A stretch of DNA of 8,065 nucleotides, taken from contig JBGVOL010000006.1 in the NCBI GenBank assembly GCA_045126475.1, positions 1 to 8,065 of the forward strand. The letters run 5' to 3'. The notes beneath the pieces are model-generated. The model had not been told where the DNA came from. It made no database searches and saw nothing but the letters and a program-made list of their open reading frames with translations. The position numbers and the translations under genes are program-made. Shown in pieces: positions 1 to 5,959 of this stretch. The DNA is from SVEL01 sp045126475 (lineage in GTDB: Bacteria; Bacillota; Clostridia; Lachnospirales; Lachnospiraceae). Each line of letters opens with the position of its first letter. Position 1 is the stretch's first letter.

Positions 1-271
1 AGAACGGTGCTCAAACATAGTTTTCGCGGCTTACATTATTGCTTATGCACCTGCTAAGAAAATCTGCAAAATCTTTTCAATGCATGTCTGTCTCCTGACG
101 AACCTTCCCTTCTGATTGCTCGAACATATGAAAGACACAAACAATCAGGGCAGCGGAAGATATGTCATTAGGAAATTCCAAAATCAATAAGCAGAAGAAA
201 AAATACATTCTGATACTTACAGGCTTTGCATTCTTCTCATAATGCGAAATATCGTATATTGAGACAGCTGC
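1..271. other. Gene-free left flank (3' side of the GGDEF gene)
   Basis: No gene can be supported here. All six frames are broken by stops except for short stretches: a plus-strand frame open from the left edge to a stop at 113-115, and a minus-strand frame open from 271 to a TGA at 77-79 that continues the GGDEF gene's own frame after its stop. Neither has a recognisable product or a good ribosome binding site. An ATG on the minus strand at 16-18 could begin a gene leaving the window, but no Shine-Dalgarno precedes it. A 7-base inverted repeat (CTGATTG at 112-118, CAATCAG at 142-148) has a 23-base loop and no T-tract, so it is not a convincing terminator. How the GGDEF transcript ends is therefore not visible. 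Confidence 0.6.
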
Positions 272-3200
272 TTATATTTTCGTGTCTGCCACCATGTAGT
301 TGTTCTTTGTGGTATGCTTTATCTGGTAAAGTGTAGAGTCAGCACACTTCAATGCATTGCTTATGTCATCCAGACATTTTACATCCGGAACAACGGCGAT
401 ACCAATACTTGCAGAAACAGCCTTGTTTTCCGGTATTGAGACACTGCGGTTTAAGAAACTGCTGATTTCTGCTTCATATCCTTTGTTGGAATGAATTGAT
501 GAGAGGATGTTCTTTGCAGTATCAGATGCAATGCTGCTTGATGCGGTTTTTAATACTATAAGGAATTCATCACCACCGAAACGGACGGCAAATCCGGTAC
601 TTCCGGTAGCTCTCTTAAGTATTGCGGCTATATTTTTAAGAATTAAATCACCTACATCATGACCAAAGGTATCATTGTAGTATTTAAAGTTATCAAGGTC
701 GATATAGAGTATCGAAAGGTCAAGACGTTCTCCTGTCGCCACTGCATTATCAATAAGTCTGCTGACATTACTGTAAAAGCCGTCTCTGTTCAAAAGCGAA
801 GTGAGATAGTCTGTGATTGCAGCATTTTCCAACTGTAAGTTAACCTCTTTGATACGTTTCTGCTTTTCCAACATCTCCAGTGCATTTACAAGCTGCCTGT
901 ATGCGATGGAGAAGATGTTGAGATCTGATTCATCAAGCATATACTTGTTGATAACGGAACTCCAGTTATACTTCATGTAAATACAGTTAATAAACAGGTT
1001 ATCAAGCTTTTCGTTTACAAAAAACGGAATACACACTATTGAACATATGTTGTGTGTTCCAAAAATGGATATTACAGTTTTAAATTCATTAAAGTTTTTC
1101 CGCATTTTTGATGTGACAAAACCTGAACGGTGGTTATTAAAATACTCAGTAAGTATACCAAGATTTTCTTCGTCAAGCTTTGTAAATGAATTGTTAAATT
1201 CAACTGATGGTACGCCATCACGGTATTTTATATAGACAATTGCATCAACATTATATGTTGTGGATATAGTATTTAATGCAGTATCAATAAGCGAATGTCT
1301 TGATTTGTTTGTTATGTCGGTAATCTTCTGCCATGTGTTGAGGAACTCAAGCTGTCTTTTCGTAGCCTCATAGTTTTTCTTTAATGCTGTCTGCTTTGTG
1401 AGAGTATTAATGTCATCCAAAGATACTGAGTCAAGAACCAGCTTGTATTTTATCGGATGAAATGTCTTGCCGGTCATTGCAGCTATTACCTTCTGGGTAT
1501 GGATGGAATGATTCTTCTTCTCACAATAATCTAATGCATCCTGATATTCTGCCATTGCACTGTTTTCATTATTTATTGAGCGGTAAAGCTCTGCAAGGGA
1601 CAGTTTATACTGCACATAACTGAAGAATTGATTTCCTTCGGAACGCATTACATATACTTCTGCCTTGTGGAAATATTCAAGAGATTTTGTAAAATCTCCG
1701 TTATCCTTTGCAACAAGAGCGTTGACGTAATGGTAAAGGAAAAGGTCGTCATCACAGGCAGTAAATGACGGATCAATACCGTTTGAAGGTATGTTGAGAC
1801 CGGTATCTCTGTATAAAATATGTGTCAGGAACTGACCCGTTGAGTCCAGATAGAGCTGACAGTTATAAGCGTTTCCGAGTCTGTAGCTGCAAAGAGCAAG
1901 AAGACCGAAAAGCTTTGATATATTGCAGATACGCAGGTCGTTCAAATGAAGAGCATTTACAATTTTTAAACTTGTCTGAAGATATGCATACGCATAATTG
2001 TAATCCTCAGCAAGAATGCAGTTTATAGCCATATTGTAGAGAACTTCTCCAATCTGGTCAACCATGTCAAGTTTATAGTAAATCTGCAGAGCTTTGCTGT
2101 AATAATCATGTGCAGTCTGATACTGCTCAGTGCCACAGCAGTTATAGCCCCATCCTTTGTATAAATCAGCCTCTGCAAACGGGTCTGAGTCGCCCACAAG
2201 TTCATGGCTCTTCTCATAAAAGTAGTTTGATATTTCAAAAGCACCGCAGGAAGAAGAAAGCATGATATTCTTTCTGTAGGCCTCCATGAGAAGCTGGTTA
2301 TTACCAAGCTTTTTGGCGAGTTCAATACCTTTGTTAAAATAAATCAATTGATCTTCTATACATGAAACATCAACAGTAAACAAATCCCTGCTGTTTTCAA
2401 AGGCAAATATATAAGTATGTGCCAGATGGTTTGTATAGTGATAATATTCCGCAAGATAGAGGAAGTTCTCGTCAATTGCTACATCTTCATTGCAGAATAG
2501 CAGATTGTGCCATCCTGACATTTTAACCATAACAGATAAAAGCTTTGATTTGAAAATACTAAATTCATCTTCTGCATCGGTAGCGAGTCTTAAACATGCA
2601 AGAGCATGTGATTTTGCCTTAGAATGCTTACCATTGTATAACTGTGTAAGGCATGCAAGATAGTAGTATGTATAACCTGTTTCATAGGTGTTGTCCTCAT
2701 GGTAGATTTCATATAGGGCATCAGAAAGAAGCAGGGCATTTGAAATATCCTCTGAGTATATGGAATATGTGGCAAATAATCTCAGAAGTTTGAAACGATG
2801 TTCCTTCTCTACCGACAGAGTCTCCATCTCCATTTTCTGGTAAATAATGCGCATGTAGTAATGAAACTGGTCGTAGTCGAGACAGTAAAACATATTTGTA
2901 AGACGATTAAGATACGTTGGTACTTCCGAAGAAGAAAAACGGAATCCGCTTGACGTACTTACGTTTAGCTGCTCGGAGAATACGCTGTCGATTATGCAGT
3001 CATCAGACTGCAGAGTCTCAACAAATGATTCCCACGCCTCAGTCATGTGAGGCAGAACGGCATGCAGTTCGTTATATGCAGCAAAAATAAGAAGACCGTT
3101 ATTGTCCCGGCTGTCATATATTTTTTTCAGAAGCTCTATTGTAGATTTCGGAGCTTTGTTTATATTGTTGATATACATAAGAACTGTATATTCGTCTGTT

Positions 3201-3646
3201 ATTGTCTTAATAATTTTCTGGAAATCTTCCAGAATACGCTCATGCTCATACTCAGCCTCTCCTAAGAGAAGATCCTCATACCTTTTACATACACCATCAG
3301 TGATATATGAAGTGAATATAGAGTAGTGAAGAGGATAGACGCCGCATTCTTCAAGAAAGTCATCAATAGTCTTATAGTTGCTGTTATGTACATAGTATTT
3401 GTTGTACATATCTTTTATGAAACCCAAAAAAGGCTCATAAGCATCTGTCATCTCTGAACCGTAAAAATCGTGAAAATACACGTTAGGTGAAGTCTGCGCC
3501 CTGTGGGCAATATCATCACTGTAAATATTAAAAGTGTTGTAGTGCTTAATAACATAAATCTTCTTACAATCAGTGTTACCGCGCCTTGTAGAATTTAAAA
3601 GATTTTCTGTAAAAGTGTCAATATACTTTTCAAACTGTTCGCTCAT
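272..3646 (-). CDS. TPR-repeat diguanylate cyclase with degenerate STAND/AAA-like N-terminus and GAF-like domain
   Basis: A large soluble signalling protein of 1124 residues, predicted to make cyclic di-GMP from two GTP. No signal peptide or membrane segment is seen, so it should be cytosolic. Domains in order: residues 1-200 resemble the front of a STAND/AAA ATPase (P-loop position near 33-43, Walker-B-like strand 154-161, sensor-like strand 185-193), but the nucleotide-binding residues are gone. Residues about 250-710 are helical TPR-like repeats (clear ones near 493-525, 532-566, 634-668, 677-710). A linker helix spans about 750-772, a GAF-like domain about 773-910, and a signalling helix about 915-944. 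The GGDEF domain covers 944-1124. Its active site is intact: GGDEF at 1024-1028, metal Asp983, guanine/GTP residues Asn991 and Asp1000, and the DYLTSLLNR entry motif. The RxxD inhibitory site is absent. Start ATG is preceded by GGGGAA five bases upstream on the minus strand. It is monocistronic as far as visible and divergent from the next gene. GGDEF is certain; the signal sensed is unknown. Confidence 0.93.
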   Translation of the reverse strand: MSEQFEKYIDTFTENLLNSTRRGNTDCKKIYVIKHYNTFNIYSDDIAHRAQTSPNVYFHDFYGSEMTDAYEPFLGFIKDMYNKYYVHNSNYKTIDDFLEECGVYPLHYSIFTSYITDGVCKRYEDLLLGEAEYEHERILEDFQKIIKTITDEYTVLMYINNINKAPKSTIELLKKIYDSRDNNGLLIFAAYNELHAVLPHMTEAWESFVETLQSDDCIIDSVFSEQLNVSTSSGFRFSSSEVPTYLNRLTNMFYCLDYDQFHYYMRIIYQKMEMETLSVEKEHRFKLLRLFATYSIYSEDISNALLLSDALYEIYHEDNTYETGYTYYYLACLTQLYNGKHSKAKSHALACLRLATDAEDEFSIFKSKLLSVMVKMSGWHNLLFCNEDVAIDENFLYLAEYYHYTNHLAHTYIFAFENSRDLFTVDVSCIEDQLIYFNKGIELAKKLGNNQLLMEAYRKNIMLSSSCGAFEISNYFYEKSHELVGDSDPFAEADLYKGWGYNCCGTEQYQTAHDYYSKALQIYYKLDMVDQIGEVLYNMAINCILAEDYNYAYAYLQTSLKIVNALHLNDLRICNISKLFGLLALCSYRLGNAYNCQLYLDSTGQFLTHILYRDTGLNIPSNGIDPSFTACDDDLFLYHYVNALVAKDNGDFTKSLEYFHKAEVYVMRSEGNQFFSYVQYKLSLAELYRSINNENSAMAEYQDALDYCEKKNHSIHTQKVIAAMTGKTFHPIKYKLVLDSVSLDDINTLTKQTALKKNYEATKRQLEFLNTWQKITDITNKSRHSLIDTALNTISTTYNVDAIVYIKYRDGVPSVEFNNSFTKLDEENLGILTEYFNNHRSGFVTSKMRKNFNEFKTVISIFGTHNICSIVCIPFFVNEKLDNLFINCIYMKYNWSSVINKYMLDESDLNIFSIAYRQLVNALEMLEKQKRIKEVNLQLENAAITDYLTSLLNRDGFYSNVSRLIDNAVATGERLDLSILYIDLDNFKYYNDTFGHDVGDLILKNIAAILKRATGSTGFAVRFGGDEFLIVLKTASSSIASDTAKNILSSIHSNKGYEAEISSFLNRSVSIPENKAVSASIGIAVVPDVKCLDDISNALKCADSTLYQIKHTTKNNYMVADTKI

Positions 3647-3726
3647 ATAAATTCCCCATATTAAAAAAATGTAAAAACAAAATAAAAACTGATACCATCA
3701 TGTATAATTTATATACCCTTGGTACT

Positions 3727-3755
3727 AATATACCATAAAAATAGAAAAAGGTGAA
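3727..3755 (-). promoter_or_regulatory. Probable promoter of the GGDEF gene
   Basis: Read on the minus strand, TTCACC (3750-3755) and TATATT (3727-3732) are separated by 17 bases, and the -10 box is preceded by TGG, an extended -10 element. This would start transcription near 3720 and leave a leader of roughly 75 bases before the ATG. The -35 box matches only four of six consensus bases. The AT-rich surroundings offer other -10-like strings, so the exact choice is an inference. Confidence 0.5.
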
Positions 3756-3766
3756 TAAAAAATTTA

Positions 3767-3794
3767 TTGATTTGTATAATTTATTTGTTATAAT
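3767..3794 (+). promoter_or_regulatory. Promoter of the low-complexity protein / MATE unit
   Basis: TTGATT (3767-3772), a 16-base spacer and a perfect TATAAT (3789-3794) fit a sigma-A type promoter. Transcription would start near 3801, giving a leader of about 34 bases before the GTG at 3835. Because the promoter lies downstream of the in-frame GTG at 3751, that earlier start cannot be used from this transcript. Confidence 0.7.
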
Positions 3795-3820
3795 ATCAAA
3801 AAACAAGACTACACACAAAC

Positions 3821-3826
3821 AGGAGG
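3821..3826 (+). promoter_or_regulatory. Ribosome binding site that fixes the GTG start at 3835
   Basis: A perfect AGGAGG lies 8 bases before GTG 3835. The longer reading frame opening at 3751 has no comparable site and begins upstream of the promoter, so this site decides the start. Confidence 0.85.
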
Positions 3827-3834
3827 AAATTTTT

Positions 3835-4389
3835 GTGGTTACTACAAACGCTGGAAACAGCAATAGCAATGATGGCAGACCAAGATACAACAAAGGTGTA
3901 GAAGGGGAAAGAAGAGAAAAGAAAATCTACACAACAGACAACAGAGGCGGTGACAGACCGAAAAGTGACTTCAGACGCAATAATAACGGTGAATACAAAC
4001 CAAGAAATAACGGTGAATACAAACCGAGAAATAATGGCGGTAACGGAGGTAATTACGGTTCTCAGCGCAGCTATGGTAATGGTGGATATAGTAACAGCGG
4101 CTATAATAACAGAGGCTTCGATAAAGATAAGGACGAAGATACTCCTGTAGTGAGAAGGTCAAAGCCAAAGGCTGACAACAAGCCGAAGGAGCAGCAGCCT
4201 GACAAGTTCGAGATTATTAACAGAATCGAGAAAGAAAAAAAGGCTATGAAAAAGAAACATACTGATTCAAAAGGTGATTCAAGACCTGCAAGACATACCG
4301 TAAAACCAAAAAGAAGCGGTAATATTGACTGGACAAAAGAATATGAGAATGATTCTTATGATGATGACGATTTAGATATGTATTTATAG
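3835..4389 (+). CDS. Intrinsically disordered Gly/Asn/Arg-rich small protein, function unknown
   Basis: I do not recognise a named family. From GTG 3835 the product is 184 residues and hydrophilic, with no signal peptide, membrane segment or cysteine. Residues 1-48 are polar and rich in Arg/Lys. Residues 50-65 are two exact copies of NNGEYKPR. Residues 66-95 are a Gly/Asn/Tyr/Ser tract with several RG, NG and GY steps, resembling low-complexity segments of RNA-binding proteins. Residues 96-123 are charged and Pro/Lys-rich, 124-142 could form a basic helix (FEIINRIEKEKKAMKKK), and the tail has an IDW motif (164-166) followed by an acidic end with DDDDLDMYL. Overall it is strongly basic with an acidic C-terminus. 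The start is chosen for its AGGAGG site and the promoter just upstream; an in-frame GTG at 3751 would add 28 residues but lies before the promoter. It sits 25 bases before the MATE gene with no terminator between, so co-transcription is likely. A nucleic-acid or ribosome-associated role is only a guess from composition. Confidence 0.75.
   Translation: MVTTNAGNSNSNDGRPRYNKGVEGERREKKIYTTDNRGGDRPKSDFRRNNNGEYKPRNNGEYKPRNNGGNGGNYGSQRSYGNGGYSNSGYNNRGFDKDKDEDTPVVRRSKPKADNKPKEQQPDKFEIINRIEKEKKAMKKKHTDSKGDSRPARHTVKPKRSGNIDWTKEYENDSYDDDDLDMYL
3982..4029 (+). repeat. Tandem 24-base coding repeat (two units)
   Basis: Two adjacent 24-base units (3982-4005 and 4006-4029) differ at one base, the third position of a proline codon (CCA against CCG). 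Each encodes NNGEYKPR. A degenerate continuation, AATAATGGCGG, follows at once. The near-identity at the DNA level suggests recent duplication by slippage or unequal exchange rather than selection on the protein repeat alone. Confidence 0.9.
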
Positions 4390-4414
4390 ATGACGATAGA
4401 AAAGGAAACAGAAA

Positions 4415-5821
4415 ATGCAGAGTCGAAATATGACACAGGAAAGAAATCCTCTGGGATATATGCCTGTAACAAGGTTGCTGATGAAGTTTTCGATTCCGGC
4501 GGTTATCGCCATGATTGTAAACTCCATTTATAATATCGTCGACCAGATATTTATTCAGAGAAGTGCAGACGGCTCACTTGGAAATCAGGCAACCACAGTA
4601 GCATTTCCGCTGATTACATTCACATTGGCATTATCTACACTTATAGGTAACGGAGGGTGTGCCATAGCATCCATTAAAATGGGTGAGAAAGACGAGGAAA
4701 CAGCCAACAGGATACTTGGCAATTCCTTTGTTCTTGTTGTTGCATCTGAACTTATACTTGTGGTATTGTCACTGATTTTCTTTGAACCGCTGCTTAAACT
4801 TCTCGGAGCATCACCTGAAGTTATGCCGTATGCTAAGAACTACATCAGCATAATTCTTATCGGAACAGTGTTCATGGGAATAGGAAGTGGGCTGTCGGGT
4901 TTTATAAGGGCAGACGGAGCACCTAATATCAGTATGATGAGTCTGGTTGTGGGATGTGTGCTCAATGTTGTACTTGACCCCATATTCATTTTTGGATTTG
5001 ACATGGGCGTTACCGGTGCGGCATGGGGAACAATTATTTCACAGATTGTAACGGCGATAATTACAATGTGGTATCTTTTGTTTAAGGGAAAGGATATCAG
5101 ACTTAATTTAAGAAAAATTGATATAGACATAAAACTCATGATTAAGGCATGCGGACTTGGAATATCAAGCTTTGTAACACAGTTTGCAAATTCAATAGTG
5201 CAGATATGCATGAATAATCTTCTTCTGCATTACGGAAATCTGTCCGATGTCGGCGGAAATACAGCCATGACGGCCATGGGAATTGTATTAAAGGTAAACG
5301 CACTTCTTATTGGAATCTGCGTAGGTATAGGAACAGGAGCACAGCCTATATGGGGATACAACATGGGCGCAGGATATTACAGGCGTGTCAGGGAGACATT
5401 TGTAAAGTCTGTTGCGGTATCAACAACGATTTCCACCATTGGATGGTTAATTATTAAGTTTTTCCCGGAGGTGCTCTTGTCGATATTTGGCAACAATGAC
5501 CCGGCCATGATTGATTTTGCCTGTAAAACCATGAGAACATTCCTTGGACTTGTGCTTGTGGCAGGATTCAATATTGTACTTGGAGGATATTTCCAGGCAA
5601 CAGGTCATGCCGTAGCAGCATTTATCATGTCACTGTCAAGACAGATTATTGCATTGCTGCCGCTTTTGTTCATATTACCTCTTTTCTGGGGATTGGACGG
5701 CATTTTGTATGCGGGATTTTATGCAGATGTAATTGCACTGGCCATAGGAGTGACACTTGCTGCAAGGGAACTTGTTACATTAAACAAAAAAATTAAAAAT
5801 GAAGAGTCGGCTTCGGGCTGA
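4415..5821 (+). CDS. MATE-family efflux transporter (MepA-like)
   Basis: A 468-residue inner-membrane antiporter of the MATE family, which exports drugs, toxins or metabolites in exchange for Na+ or H+. The length and roughly twelve hydrophobic segments are normal for the family. Visible family marks are the N-terminal NPLG...LLMKFSIPAV...NIVDQIFI (11-47), the FIRADGAPN loop (163-171) with LNVVLDPIFIFGF (183-195) and GVTGAAWGT (198-206) ending the first half, GTGAQPIWGYNMGAG (306-320) in the second half, and GGYFQATGHA (390-399). These resemble the MepA/NorM-like branch common in Clostridia. Start ATG 4415 has AAGGAA seven bases upstream; ATG 4430 is a possible but less well-supplied alternative. 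It follows the small disordered protein by 25 bases and is closed by a strong terminator 10 bases after its stop. No local regulator (MarR, TetR, MerR) is present in the window, so the substrate cannot be inferred. Confidence 0.94.
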   Translation: MQSRNMTQERNPLGYMPVTRLLMKFSIPAVIAMIVNSIYNIVDQIFIQRSADGSLGNQATTVAFPLITFTLALSTLIGNGGCAIASIKMGEKDEETANRILGNSFVLVVASELILVVLSLIFFEPLLKLLGASPEVMPYAKNYISIILIGTVFMGIGSGLSGFIRADGAPNISMMSLVVGCVLNVVLDPIFIFGFDMGVTGAAWGTIISQIVTAIITMWYLLFKGKDIRLNLRKIDIDIKLMIKACGLGISSFVTQFANSIVQICMNNLLLHYGNLSDVGGNTAMTAMGIVLKVNALLIGICVGIGTGAQPIWGYNMGAGYYRRVRETFVKSVAVSTTISTIGWLIIKFFPEVLLSIFGNNDPAMIDFACKTMRTFLGLVLVAGFNIVLGGYFQATGHAVAAFIMSLSRQIIALLPLLFILPLFWGLDGILYAGFYADVIALAIGVTLAARELVTLNKKIKNEESASG

Positions 5822-5831
5822 TAAACAGTAC

Positions 5832-5870
5832 AAAGGCGTACATTTCTCAACGGGGGAGGTGTACGCTTTT
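5832..5870 (+). terminator. Intrinsic terminator after the MATE gene
   Basis: Positions 5832-5842 pair with 5860-5870, with one G-U pair around a GCGTACA/TGTACGC core. The stem can continue inward as TTTCTC (5843-5848) against GGGAGG (5854-5859), leaving a five-base AACGG loop. The T-run 5867-5870, followed by ATTGT, is the tail. It separates the MATE unit from the carAB promoter 28 bases further on. Confidence 0.88.
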
Positions 5871-5897
5871 ATTGTAACCAATAATACAAAATAGTAG

Positions 5898-5926
5898 TTG
5901 AAAATACAAATGATATAGTATATAAT
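5898..5926 (+). promoter_or_regulatory. Promoter of the carAB operon
   Basis: TTGAAA (5898-5903), a 17-base spacer and a perfect TATAAT (5921-5926) form a near-consensus sigma-A promoter. The expected start is near 5933, which leaves only about 27 bases of leader before the carA ATG. That is too short for an attenuator, T-box or riboswitch, so any control is likely to act on initiation or on the enzyme. Confidence 0.85.
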
Positions 5927-5947
5927 CTTATCAATTTGAGCAATTTT

Positions 5948-5953
5948 AGGAGG
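5948..5953 (+). promoter_or_regulatory. Ribosome binding site that fixes the carA start at 5960
   Basis: AGGAGG lies six bases before ATG 5960. An in-frame TTG at 5936 would extend the protein by eight residues, but it falls within a few bases of the expected transcription start and would itself encode this site, so ATG 5960 is preferred. Confidence 0.9.
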
Positions 5954-5959
5954 AAACAT

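Noticed and set aside
112..148. Inverted repeat CTGATTG/CAATCAG as a terminator of the GGDEF gene
   Set aside because: Only seven pairs with a 23-base loop, and no T-tract on either side.
2023..2325. Minus-strand 100-residue reading frame inside the GGDEF gene
   Set aside because: It is an out-of-frame shadow of the TPR-coding region on the same strand, with no recognisable protein.
3751..3834. Extended N-terminus (28 extra residues) of the disordered protein from GTG 3751
   Set aside because: The consensus promoter (3767-3794) and the AGGAGG at 3821-3826 both lie inside this stretch, so the start is GTG 3835.
3630..3893. Minus-strand 87-residue hydrophobic reading frame across the divergent intergenic region
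   Set aside because: It overlaps both promoters and the beginnings of both flanking genes, has no ribosome binding site, and its hydrophobic makeup is what AT-rich noncoding DNA gives by chance.
3980..4030. CRISPR or mobile-element repeat
   Set aside because: The two units are directly adjacent with no spacers and are in-frame codons of a low-complexity protein.
4390..4490. Short overlapping reading frame starting ATG 4390 right after the stop of the disordered protein
   Set aside because: It runs out of frame into the MATE gene, lacks a clear ribosome binding site of its own and resembles no protein; the MATE frame is well supported.
4840..5211. Minus-strand 123-residue reading frame inside the MATE gene
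   Set aside because: It is an antisense shadow of a membrane-protein gene, with no promoter or ribosome binding site.
5936..5959. TTG start giving carA eight extra residues
   Set aside because: It sits at the expected transcription start and would encode the ribosome binding site; the family normally begins close to MKAFLILEDG.
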